A stretch of 14,393 nt of DNA from Clostridia bacterium (GCA_017387165.1 JAFOFS010000224.1:1-14393), one strand, 5' to 3'; counted from the first letter of the stretch, positions 1 through 6,758 are shown. A program made the numbers and translations. Notes: a model not told the origin generated them from the sequence alone.

Positions 1-201
1 CTTCTTCTCCGCCTTGTCGTCGGTGATCTCCACCCACGCCTTGACGATAGCGTTCTGGCCGCCAAACAGGCCCAGAACCTTCTTCTGCGGTTCCTGCACA
101 ACCTCTGTCTGCAGGGCGGCGACGTCCACCGCCAGCTCGGCGGCAGCCGCTGCGATCGCTTCTTCGACGGTCGCCGCTTCTTTGATGATCTCTTTTTTCA
201 C
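1..201 (-). CDS. jag: Jag/KhpB RNA-binding protein, N-terminal part (cut by window edge)
   Basis: Reverse-strand frame starting with GTG at 199-201 and open to the window edge, giving 67 codons. The peptide begins VKKEIIKEAATVEEAI and contains KKVLGLFGGQNAIVKAWVE, which fits the Jag_N domain (the EEA helix, then the G(F/L)LG(L/I) strand before the KH and R3H domains). The KH and R3H domains would lie outside the window. A Shine-Dalgarno sequence (AAAGGAAG) precedes the GTG. The family binds RNA and is linked to cell envelope control. Jag lies directly downstream of yidC in most Bacillota, as here, with a 68-bp gap. The identification rests on one short domain plus synteny. Confidence 0.85.
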   Translation of the reverse strand, partial: MKKEIIKEAATVEEAIAAAAAELAVDVAALQTEVVQEPQKKVLGLFGGQNAIVKAWVEITDDKAEKK

Positions 202-269
202 GGGTCTTTTCTTCCTTTCGGTTATTTTACCGCCGTTTGCGGAAGTGGCAGCTGTCGGCGGGTAATGAC

Positions 270-1517
270 TTATTCGTCCGCGTTGTCCTGCGGCTCACCG
301 TTTAAGACGACGGTTTCCTCCGCTTCGACGACGATTTCCTCGCGAGCGGGCTTACCGGAGTTCTTTTTCTTGTTCTTGGCGGCCTCCGCCTTCGCCTGCG
401 CTTCGCGGCGGGCATCCGACTCCGCTTTCTGGTACGCCTGGTTTTCCGCCTTGCGAGCCTCCGCCAGACGACGCTTATCCTCTGCCTTACGGGCGCGGCG
501 CTCGTCGTACGCCTTCTGCGCCTCCTCGCGAGCCTTGGCCGGATCGTAGATCTTGTTGAGCACCACCGTCTGCACCATGGCGAGCAGGTTGGAAATGATC
601 CAGTAGATACCGACAGCGCCCGGCACACCGAAGGTGATGATGAGGGAGAACAGCGGCATACCGTACATCATACTGTTGGAGCAGCCCTGCATCTTTTGCT
701 GGTCGCCCTCCGCCTGCGGCTGGCTCTTCTTGGAGTAGCGCATGGAGAGGAGGGAGGAGGCAAGCGCCGACAGACCCGACAGGATCGCGATGATCCACAG
801 GGCGTTGGGCATCAGCGTATCACGCCACGGCTTCTCCAACATATTGAAGTTTTTGCCGTAGGACAGCTGCTTATAGATCTCGTCCATATCCTCGATGGTG
901 TCCTTGGCGGACTTGGTCGGATCTTCCGCTTTTTTCTCGGTGTAGAAATTCACCAGCGATTTTTCGATCTTCGCCTCGTTTTCGCCCTTGTCCATCACCT
1001 GCAGGAGATACATCTCGCGGTAGTAGGACTTTTCGGACGCGTTGGATTCGCTGATATAGAAGCCCTGTTCCTCTTTGGACATCTTCTTATACTCGTCATC
1101 CTTGATGGTGACCGCCTTGACGGCCGCGTTGACCGCATCCGAGTCGATACCCTTGAGGTACTGCAGCGGCATATAGATATCCGCCAAAACACCCATCAGC
1201 ACGACCATGGAAACCAGCATCGGGCCGCAACCGCCGGTCATACTGACGTTTTCCTTCTGGTACAGCTCCTGCGTTTTTTCCTGCAGCTTCTTCTGGTCAC
1301 GGGCGTATTTCTTCTGCAGGCGCTCCAGCTTCGGCGCCAGACGGGCGCGATCACACATACTCTTCTGATTTTTCAGAGAGAACGGGAAGGTGATCAGACG
1401 AATGAGCAGCGTGAACCAAAAAATGGTCAGCAGGTAATTGTCAAAGCCGATGGTACCGTTGATAAAGCGCAGGACGTAACCGAATACCCACGCGATCGGC
1501 TTAAATAATTCCATCAT
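270..1517 (-). CDS. yidC: Membrane protein insertase YidC (Oxa1 family)
   Basis: 415 aa. It inserts membrane proteins alone or with Sec. The start is the first of two tandem ATGs, with AGGAAGGA about 10 nt upstream; that sequence overlaps the last codons of yidD, so translation is probably coupled. The core has membrane segments near residues 8-25, 28-47, 98-118, 231-258 and 282-322. Arg40 in LLIRLITFPFS fits the conserved positive residue of the hydrophilic groove. No lipoprotein signal with a lipobox Cys is seen, and the chain begins almost directly with the first hydrophobic segment. The loop between the second and third core segments is large (about residues 120-230, charged). The tail (about 325-415) is a long Lys/Arg/Ala/Glu helix, as in YidC forms that touch ribosomes, ending in an acidic stretch. 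Confidence 0.95.
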   Translation of the reverse strand: MMELFKPIAWVFGYVLRFINGTIGFDNYLLTIFWFTLLIRLITFPFSLKNQKSMCDRARLAPKLERLQKKYARDQKKLQEKTQELYQKENVSMTGGCGPMLVSMVVLMGVLADIYMPLQYLKGIDSDAVNAAVKAVTIKDDEYKKMSKEEQGFYISESNASEKSYYREMYLLQVMDKGENEAKIEKSLVNFYTEKKAEDPTKSAKDTIEDMDEIYKQLSYGKNFNMLEKPWRDTLMPNALWIIAILSGLSALASSLLSMRYSKKSQPQAEGDQQKMQGCSNSMMYGMPLFSLIITFGVPGAVGIYWIISNLLAMVQTVVLNKIYDPAKAREEAQKAYDERRARKAEDKRRLAEARKAENQAYQKAESDARREAQAKAEAAKNKKKNSGKPAREEIVVEAEETVVLNGEPQDNADE

Positions 1518-1523
1518 AATGAA

Positions 1524-1775
1524 TTATTCCTTCCTAAATTGGATTTTCTTGAACGGATTGCGGTCGGGAACGGGATCGTATCCGCTTCCGCCCCACGGAT
1601 TGCAGCGGAGAATGCGATAAACCGCCAGCATACTGCCGTAAAAGGCGCCGTGCTTTTGAATCGCTTCGATGCCGTAGCAGGAGCAGGAGGGAGAAAAACG
1701 ACACACCGGCACACGCCGATTGGCGGAAAACACTTTCTGATACAAGCGGATCAGACCGATCAACACGCGTTTCAT
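1524..1775 (-). CDS. yidD: Membrane protein insertion efficiency factor YidD
   Basis: 83 aa, a small membrane-associated protein that assists YidC. The family signature is clear: CRFSPSCSCYGIEAI at residues 25-39, RCNPWGGSGYDPVP at 57-70, and an N-terminal amphipathic helix with Arg/Lys (MKRVLIGLIRLYQK). The usual PTCS is PSCS here. The start overlaps the rnpA stop in an ATGA arrangement (1772-1775), and yidC begins 6 nt after the yidD stop, so rnpA, yidD and yidC are tightly coupled. The length is typical of the family (70-90 aa). Confidence 0.95.
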   Translation of the reverse strand: MKRVLIGLIRLYQKVFSANRRVPVCRFSPSCSCYGIEAIQKHGAFYGSMLAVYRILRCNPWGGSGYDPVPDRNPFKKIQFRKE

Positions 1776-2128
1776 ACGCTTTCCTTTCCGTCGGTCGTCA
1801 GCACGCCGAGCTTCGCAAACGCCCTGCCCAGCACCTCAGCCAACGCGGTGGAGGTGGAGCTGACCGTACGGCTGCGCGCCACAAACACGAGGTCATACCC
1901 CGGCTTGACCGACGGAGCATAGAGCGCATACGCCGCCCGAATGATGCGGCGACAACGGCTTCTTTGTACCGCTTTTCCCACTTTTTTTCCGGTGGTGATA
2001 CCGGTACGGGTCAGCCCGAGTCGGTTTTTCCGCGCATAGACGATCAACAGCGGGTCAACAAACGACGCGCCGTGATAGTAAAGCGTGCGAAATTCCTTAT
2101 TCAGACGAAGTGTGATTCCCTTACTCAA
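1772..2128 (-). CDS. rnpA: Ribonuclease P protein component
   Basis: 118 aa, the protein subunit that helps the RNase P RNA bind precursor tRNA 5' leaders. The N-terminus MSKGITLRLNKEFRTLYYHG and the block GKKVGKAVQRSRCRRIIRAAY (residues 48-67) match the family. The hallmark RNR motif appears as R56-S57-R58, with Ser for Asn. The start codon is TTG (2126-2128). It is chosen because it gives the normal family N-terminus and is preceded by AGAGGA about 10 nt upstream (and GAGGA closer). The gene follows the rpmH terminator with only about 18 nt between T-tract and start, leaving no room for its own promoter, and overlaps yidD by 4 nt. Confidence 0.95.
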   Translation of the reverse strand: MSKGITLRLNKEFRTLYYHGASFVDPLLIVYARKNRLGLTRTGITTGKKVGKAVQRSRCRRIIRAAYALYAPSVKPGYDLVFVARSRTVSSTSTALAEVLGRAFAKLGVLTTDGKESV

Positions 2129-2146
2129 CTGTCCTCAATCCTCTAC

Positions 2147-2178
2147 AAAAAATGCCACCGACGAGGGTGGCATTTTTT
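2147..2178 (-). terminator. Intrinsic terminator between rpmH and rnpA
   Basis: Perfect stem of 9 bp (AATGCCACC 2151-2159 with GGTGGCATT 2166-2174), extended by A/T pairs to 2147 and 2178, with a 6-nt loop. Read leftward it ends in a T-run, so it works as a terminator for rpmH, whose stop codon abuts it (2180-2182). The A-run on the other side makes it bidirectional in principle. rnpA begins 18 nt beyond it, so some read-through must occur. Confidence 0.85.
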
Positions 2179-2179
2179 A

Positions 2180-2314
2180 TTAGTAACTCAGTTTTTTGCG
2201 ACCCTTGGCACGACGGCGGGCGAGGACCTTGCGGCCGTTCTTCGTCGCCATTCTCTTCATAAAACCGTGTTCCTTTTGCGCATGGCGCTTCTTCGGCTGG
2301 AATGTACGCAGCAT
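2180..2314 (-). CDS. rpmH: Large ribosomal subunit protein bL34
   Basis: 44 aa, the conserved small basic protein bL34 of the 50S subunit. The sequence MLRTFQPKKRHAQKEHGF and the C-terminal NGRKVLARRRAKGRKKLSY are diagnostic. The reading frame stays open upstream to 2440, but the ATG at 2312-2314 is chosen because it gives the exact family length and has AAAGGGAG about 7 nt before it. It is the first gene of the leftward block, with a promoter at 2439-2468 and a leader of about 118 nt. Confidence 0.97.
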   Translation of the reverse strand: MLRTFQPKKRHAQKEHGFMKRMATKNGRKVLARRRAKGRKKLSY

Positions 2315-2438
2315 ACTCTTACTCCCTTTCCTTTTCGTTTCCCGTGTCAGGGGAAGTCGATTGATATTTTTGCGGGAAGTTCCCGGCTTTTCCTTGATAC
2401 GCGGCTTGGAAAAAATACAGACCATTCCGCAATTATGC

Positions 2439-2468
2439 ATTATAAACCATTACCCTGCCGCTTGTCAA
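2439..2468 (-). promoter_or_regulatory. Promoter of rpmH (leftward)
   Basis: On the minus strand TTGACA (2468-2463) and TATAAT (2444-2439) are separated by 18 bp, a fully consensus sigma-A-type pair. Transcription would begin near 2432 and run leftward through a leader of about 118 nt to rpmH. The leader includes a near-perfect palindrome at 2374-2385. Confidence 0.85.
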
Positions 2469-2509
2469 CAAAAATTTTAATTATTTTATTTTTTTCTTTT
2501 TAAAGGGGG

Positions 2510-2538
2510 TTGCATTGGGAACGTTCCTATGTTATAAT
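2510..2538 (+). promoter_or_regulatory. Promoter of dnaA, with a palindrome in the spacer
   Basis: TTGCAT (2510-2515) and TATAAT (2533-2538) are separated by 17 bp. The spacer carries the perfect 10-bp palindrome GGAACGTTCC (2518-2527). The start site would be near 2545, leaving a very AT-rich leader of about 52 nt, with a 12-bp A/T palindrome at 2562-2573, before dnaA. The promoter diverges from that of rpmH across about 41 bp of T-rich DNA. That stretch and the leader are also candidate duplex-unwinding sequence. No near-consensus DnaA box was found in this gap. Confidence 0.8.
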
Positions 2539-2596
2539 TAAGTATCATTTTATTTTAATATATATAATTATATCTAATTATAAAAAGAGGTACAAT

Positions 2597-3943
2597 ATGA
2601 GAACGATCGAAGAGGTTTGGGAAGCGGTATCCCAAATTATGAAAAACGACCCCGATATCAGCGGTGTTGCCTACGATATGTGGCTGGGGGATATCACCCC
2701 CGTGGCGATCGAAGGGGAGTCCTTCGTGGTGACCATTCCGACCGTTTTCCAGCGCAACGTCATCGAGCAGCAGTTTGCCGGCAAGCTGACCGCTGCGATC
2801 GAGAAGGCGATCGGTCTGCCGCTGGCGTTGTTCATCCGTGCGGAGGATGAGGAGCAGCAGAAGGCGGAGGAGGACAAGCTGGACGACAGCCTGCGCCACG
2901 ATCTTTCTTCTTATTATAAGATGATCAATCCGTTTTATACGTTCAAGACCTTCGTCGTCGGTCCGACCAACAATTTCGCGTATGCGACGGCGCAGTCGGT
3001 CGCGGATAAGCCGGCCGGCGCGTACAACCCGCTCTTCATCTGGGGTGGCTCGGGACTGGGTAAGACCCACCTGCTGCACGCCATCTGCAACGAGATGCAC
3101 CTGAAAAACCGCCAGTGCAAGATTCTGTACGCCACCTGTGAGACCTTTACCAACGAATTTTTGGTGGCGCTGCACGGACAGACGCTGCCGGATTTCCGTC
3201 AGAAATACCGTGAGGTAGACATCCTGCTGATCGACGATATCCAGTTCCTGGCGAACAAGGAGCAGACGCAGGAGGAATTCTTCAACACCTTTGAAGCGGT
3301 GAAAAACGCCGGCGGTCAGGTGGTGCTCACCTCTGATCGCCGTCCCAACGAGATCGCCACCCTCACCGACCGCCTGAAAAGCCGTTTTGAGGCCGGTATG
3401 CTGGCGGACGTTCAGCCGCCTCCGATCGAGACCCGTATCCTCATCGTGCAGACCAAGGCGGATCAGCTGCATTTCCATCTGGATAAAAACGTCTGCGATT
3501 ACATTGCCCGCGAGCTAAAGACCAACGTTCGTCAGATCGAGGGTGTCATCAACAAGCTGCACGGCGAATATCTGCTCAACGGCACCATCCCGACCGAGCG
3601 TACCGCCGAGGAGGCGATCGCCAACGTCCGCAACGATAACCAGCCGGTCGCGGTGACGGTGGAAAAGGTCATCACCGAGGTTTCCCGTACGATGGACGTG
3701 TCGGTGGAGGATCTCCGCTCCAAGGGCGGTAACGCGAATATCAAGCAGGCGCGTAAGGTAGCCGCCTACATCATCCGCGAAATCACCAAGATGAAGATGG
3801 AGGAGATCGGCAACGAATTCGGCGGTCTGGATCACTCCACCATTTCGTACGCATACAAGAACGTAGCAGACAAAATGAAGAAGGATACGAGCTTCAAGGC
3901 GCTGGTTGAGGACATCATGAAGAACCTCAAAATCGGCTGTTGA
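2597..3943 (+). CDS. dnaA: Chromosomal replication initiator protein DnaA
   Basis: 448 aa, the AAA+ initiator that binds DnaA boxes and melts oriC. Domain I is about residues 1-80, with a short charged linker about 81-105. The AAA+ core has Walker A GGSGLGKTH (150-158), Walker B LLIDDIQFL (210-218), and the TDRLKSRFEAGM segment (257-268). Domain IV has the DNA-binding signature DHSTISYAYKNV (412-423). The frame is open further upstream, but ATG 2597 is chosen because it gives the normal N-terminus MRTIEEVWEAV and has AGAGG 6 nt before it; the upstream extension is translated AT-rich promoter. Domain II is short compared with many DnaA proteins. The stop codon lies inside the first GTTGAA hexamer of the downstream cluster. 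Confidence 0.98.
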   Translation: MRTIEEVWEAVSQIMKNDPDISGVAYDMWLGDITPVAIEGESFVVTIPTVFQRNVIEQQFAGKLTAAIEKAIGLPLALFIRAEDEEQQKAEEDKLDDSLRHDLSSYYKMINPFYTFKTFVVGPTNNFAYATAQSVADKPAGAYNPLFIWGGSGLGKTHLLHAICNEMHLKNRQCKILYATCETFTNEFLVALHGQTLPDFRQKYREVDILLIDDIQFLANKEQTQEEFFNTFEAVKNAGGQVVLTSDRRPNEIATLTDRLKSRFEAGMLADVQPPPIETRILIVQTKADQLHFHLDKNVCDYIARELKTNVRQIEGVINKLHGEYLLNGTIPTERTAEEAIANVRNDNQPVAVTVEKVITEVSRTMDVSVEDLRSKGGNANIKQARKVAAYIIREITKMKMEEIGNEFGGLDHSTISYAYKNVADKMKKDTSFKALVEDIMKNLKIGC

Positions 3944-4237
3944 AATTTCGGTTGAGAGCGGGTTGAAGCGGTTGAAAACGAGGCGGCGATTTCACGAAAA
4001 GTTAAACGCCGTTGAAGAAAATTTCAACCGCGGACTTTGCCCGAAAATCCTTCAACAACCTCCACAAACGCTTCACAAGCGCGTGTGGAAAAAATAAGAG
4101 CGATTTTCCCCGTCATTGTGCGGAATTTTCCCTGTTTCAACAAATTCACGCACTATATGACTATGACTCTACAATATAGTTGGTTATATTATTCTTCGGA
4201 ATTTTTGAATTTCAAACCCAAAGGAGAGAATGTTGAA
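3939..4237. other. Probable oriC segment between dnaA and dnaN
   Basis: A 294-bp non-coding gap plus the dnaA stop. It contains eight copies of GTTGAA/TTCAAC: forward at 3939, 3962, 3971, 4011 and 4232, inverted at 4023, 4051 and 4136, plus a GTTGA variant at 3951. It also has one near-consensus DnaA box (4084-4092), and an AT-rich stretch (about 4145-4210) with a tandem ATGACT pair (4157-4168) inside a 7-bp inverted repeat (ACTATAT 4152-4158, ATATAGT 4174-4180). In Bacillus the dnaA-dnaN gap carries the unwinding element, and the strands diverge here. A dnaN promoter is likely inside, but no good -35/-10 pair could be assigned. Confidence 0.6.
4084..4092 (-). promoter_or_regulatory. DnaA box (one mismatch)
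   Basis: TGTGGAAAA is the reverse complement of TTTTCCACA, one base from the consensus TTATCCACA. It lies about 55 bp before the AT-rich stretch of the dnaA-dnaN gap. A weaker CCACA-containing match lies at 4058-4066 in the opposite orientation (6 of 9). Confidence 0.55.
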
Positions 4238-5353
4238 ATGAAGATCCTGTGTGACAAGCAAACCCTGCTCGGAGCGGTCAACAACGTCAGCCGTGCGGTA
4301 CTCGGCAACAAGGCCATTCTGCCTGCGCTGGAAGGTATCCTGATGCGGGCCAATCACAATTCTCTGTTTCTCGCCGGCTACAACAGCGAGATGGCCATCA
4401 CCACCACCATCGAGGTCGGTGTGAGCGAGCCGGGCGAAATCGTCCTGCCGTCCAAGCTGTTTAACGACATCGTCCGCAAGCTGCCCGGCGACGCGGTGGA
4501 GCTGACGGTGGATGAGCGTTTGGCGGTCAACGTCCGCAGCGGGTCTTCGGACTTCCACATTATGGGTATTTCGGCGACCGAATATCCCGAGATCCCGACG
4601 GTCACCGATGCGACCGGCGTGATGCTGCCGCAGGACACGCTGCACAATATGATCCGTCAGACCATCTTTGCGGTGTCCTCCACCGACGAGCGTCCTGTTC
4701 ACAAGGGTATTCTGTTCGATATGAACGGCGGCACGCTCAATCTGGTGGCGGTGGACGGCTCCCGTCTGGCGCTGCGCAGCGAGAGCATCAACAACACCGA
4801 CTCGATGCATTTCGTGGTGCCGGGTCGTACCCTGCAGGAAGTGATGCGTCTGCTCACCCCCGACGACGGCGGTATGATCTCGCTGTCGGTCGGTCGTCGC
4901 CATATCATTATGGAAATCAACGGCTACGCGGTTATCTCCAAGCTGCTGGACGGCGAGTTCCTGCCGTATCAGCGTGCCATTCCGCAGACCACCGCGACCA
5001 CCGTCATCATCAACACCCGTGAATTCATCGACGCGGTCGATCGCGCTTCGCTGATCATCAACGACCGTCTGAAGAGCCCCATCATCTGCCGCCTGGAGGA
5101 AAATTCCGTGACGGTGATGTGCAACACCCCGATGGGTCGGGCAATGGACGTCGTGCTGGCGAGCATCGTCGGACCGGGCGAGGAAATGGGTTTCAACAGC
5201 CAGTATCTACTGGATGCGCTGAAAAATACCGAATCGGACGAAGTCAAGCTGGAGATCAACGGCGCGCTGTCGCCGCTTAAGATCGTTCCGGTGGCAGGCA
5301 ATGCGTTCCTGTTCTTGGTGATGCCTGTCCGTATGAAGCGTTTTGAGCAATAA
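4238..5353 (+). CDS. dnaN: DNA polymerase III beta subunit (sliding clamp)
   Basis: 371 aa, the ring-shaped clamp that tethers the replicative polymerase. The length fits the family (about 365-378). Family features include the N-terminus MKILCDKQTLLGAVNNVSRAV, the ATEYPEIP segment, and the conserved C-terminal MPVRMK. The three clamp domains fall at about 1-125, 126-250 and 251-371. The frame is open upstream into the origin gap, but ATG 4238 gives the proper N-terminus and has GGAGAG about 10 nt before it. The spacing is slightly long, and an out-of-frame ATG at 4230 opens a three-codon frame that stops across the dnaN start. Confidence 0.97.
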   Translation: MKILCDKQTLLGAVNNVSRAVLGNKAILPALEGILMRANHNSLFLAGYNSEMAITTTIEVGVSEPGEIVLPSKLFNDIVRKLPGDAVELTVDERLAVNVRSGSSDFHIMGISATEYPEIPTVTDATGVMLPQDTLHNMIRQTIFAVSSTDERPVHKGILFDMNGGTLNLVAVDGSRLALRSESINNTDSMHFVVPGRTLQEVMRLLTPDDGGMISLSVGRRHIIMEINGYAVISKLLDGEFLPYQRAIPQTTATTVIINTREFIDAVDRASLIINDRLKSPIICRLEENSVTVMCNTPMGRAMDVVLASIVGPGEEMGFNSQYLLDALKNTESDEVKLEINGALSPLKIVPVAGNAFLFLVMPVRMKRFEQ

Positions 5354-5365
5354 GGAAGAATCGTT

Positions 5366-5590
5366 ATGAACGAACGGATCGTTGAGATCACAACCGAATA
5401 TATCCGCCTGGACGAAGCGCTGAAGAAAGCCTCGGCGGTGCTGTCCGGCGGCGAAGCCAAGCTGCAGGTGCAGGCCGGTATGTGGAAGGTCAACGGCGAG
5501 GTATGCCCGATGCGCGGAAAAAAACTGCGGAACGGGGACACCTTTGAGCCGTTTACCGGCGGTGTCGTCTGGAAAGTGGTACAGATATGA
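5366..5590 (+). CDS. yaaA: S4-domain RNA-binding protein, YaaA/RlbA family
   Basis: 74 aa. The single S4 domain shows in EYIRLDEALKKASAVLSGGEAK, then a KVNGEV...RGKKLRNGD block, the usual RNA-binding fold. This small gene sits between dnaN and recF in most Bacillota, and in Bacillus it has been linked to ribosome assembly. An AAGGAAG site precedes the ATG, 12 nt after the dnaN stop. Its stop overlaps the recF start (ATGA at 5587-5590), so recF is probably translated by coupling. Confidence 0.9.
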   Translation: MNERIVEITTEYIRLDEALKKASAVLSGGEAKLQVQAGMWKVNGEVCPMRGKKLRNGDTFEPFTGGVVWKVVQI

Positions 5591-6681
5591 TCGTCCGTCA
5601 GGTCAAAGCGGCGGACGTCCGCAATATGACCTTCGTCGATTGGCAACCCGGTGAGCGGGTCAACGTCATCTTCGGGCAGAACGCGCAAGGCAAGACCAAC
5701 CTGCTGGAGGGACTATGGCTGTTTACCGGCGGAAAGAGCTTTCGCGGCGCCAAGGACAGCGAGCTTGTCCGTCTCGGCGCACGGGAGGCACGCTTGCAAT
5801 GCCGATTTGACGCCGAGGGTCGGGAGCAGACCGCCGAGATCCGCATCGAAAAGCGGCGACGCGCCACCTTAAACGGAGTGGCGCTGTCCTCCCCGACCAA
5901 GCTGACGGGGCTGTTCGGCGCGGTGGTGTTTTCCCCCGATCATCTGATGATGATCAAAGGAAGCCCCGAGCTGCGGCGTCGGTTTATCGACGCGGCGCTG
6001 TGTCAGGTGTCGCCGTCGTACATTCAGACTTATTCCGAATATATGCATATCCTCACCCAGCGGAACGCGTTGCTGAAGGATTGGTATCGCTTTGCCGACG
6101 ACGGTCAGCTGGAGGCGTGGAACGCCCGACTCACCGAAGCGGCGACCGACGTGGTGCTGGCGCGTTGTCGCTATTGCGACCTGCTGCGCGAAAAAGCAAT
6201 CGCGGTTTACGATGGTCTTTCCGGCGGCAAGGAACGCTTTTCCATCGGTTACGAAACCGAAAAAGGCTATGCGGCCATGACCCGTGAGCAGATCACCGCC
6301 TACTGGGCGCAAGCGTTGGAGCAGAGCCGCCGTGCGGATATCAGCGCCGGCTTTTCCACCGTCGGTCCGCATCGCGAGGATCTGACGGTCGAGATCTCCG
6401 ATCTTTCCGCCCGTCACTTCGGTTCGCAGGGACAGCAGCGCAGCGCGGTGCTGGCGCTCAAAATGGCGGAGGCCGCCGTTCTTCGGGAACGCACCGGCGA
6501 GCAGCCGATCATCCTGCTGGATGACGTGATGAGCGAGCTGGACGAATCCCGTCAGGATTATCTGATGAATCACCTCGACGGCTGGCAGGTGTTTATCACC
6601 TGCTGCGACCCGTCCGCTATCGGGCGCCTCAGCGACGGCAGCGTGTTCAAAATGGAAAACGGCTCGCTGCAGCAGGTATAA
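5587..6681 (+). CDS. recF: DNA replication and repair protein RecF
   Basis: 364 aa, an SMC-like ATPase that helps load RecA at single-strand gaps with RecO and RecR. Walker A is GQNAQGKTN (30-38), the ABC-type signature is SQGQQRS (280-286), and Walker B is PIILLDDVMSELDE (307-320), with FSPDHLMMIKGSP (115-127) also typical. The start overlaps the end of yaaA by 4 nt. The length matches the family (about 360-375). No clear terminator follows, so read-through into remB is possible. Confidence 0.97.
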   Translation: MIVRQVKAADVRNMTFVDWQPGERVNVIFGQNAQGKTNLLEGLWLFTGGKSFRGAKDSELVRLGAREARLQCRFDAEGREQTAEIRIEKRRRATLNGVALSSPTKLTGLFGAVVFSPDHLMMIKGSPELRRRFIDAALCQVSPSYIQTYSEYMHILTQRNALLKDWYRFADDGQLEAWNARLTEAATDVVLARCRYCDLLREKAIAVYDGLSGGKERFSIGYETEKGYAAMTREQITAYWAQALEQSRRADISAGFSTVGPHREDLTVEISDLSARHFGSQGQQRSAVLALKMAEAAVLRERTGEQPIILLDDVMSELDESRQDYLMNHLDGWQVFITCCDPSAIGRLSDGSVFKMENGSLQQV

Positions 6682-6729
6682 CATCCGCTCAACACCGCTG
6701 TAACAGTTGTTTTACACCGCAAGTGAATG

Positions 6730-6749
6730 GATGTTTCACATGAAACATC
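6730..6749. promoter_or_regulatory. parS-like ParB-binding site
   Basis: The 16-mer TGTTTCACATGAAACA (6732-6747) differs from the parS form TGTTTCACGTGAAACA by a single central base (CG to CA). Its flanks extend the perfect arms to 9 bp. parS sites cluster near origins in Bacillota, and ParB/Noc genes usually lie beyond jag, so the location supports the call. The central change could weaken binding. Confidence 0.65.
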
Positions 6750-6758
6750 TGCTATAAT
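6750..6758 (+). promoter_or_regulatory. Extended -10 promoter for remB-gyrB
   Basis: TGCTATAAT is a TG-N-TATAAT extended -10. No TTGACA-like -35 is found at 16-18 bp upstream; that space is occupied by the parS-like palindrome. The start site would be near 6765, only about 10 nt before the GTG chosen for remB. Confidence 0.5.

Noticed and set aside
2315..2440. In-frame N-terminal extension of rpmH to 2440
   Set aside because: bL34 has a fixed length of 44 aa, and the ATG at 2312-2314 has a strong ribosome site. The extension would begin inside the promoter -10.
2510..2596. N-terminal extension of DnaA in the same frame upstream
   Set aside because: It translates the AT-rich promoter and leader (hydrophobic Ile/Tyr-rich), and the conserved N-terminus starts at ATG 2597 with a ribosome site.
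3991..4006. Second parS-like half site (TTTCACGAAAAG)
   Set aside because: Only one half matches parS; the other arm lacks the GTGAAAC pattern.
4152..4180. Possible DnaA-trio array in the AT-rich stretch
   Set aside because: The trinucleotide pattern is not a regular TAG-type series, and the near DnaA box is about 60 bp away, so the motif is not supported, although the 7-bp inverted repeat is real.
4037..4237. N-terminal extension of DnaN into the oriC gap
   Set aside because: It encodes the DnaA box and the AT-rich stretch, whereas family proteins begin at MKILCDKQ.
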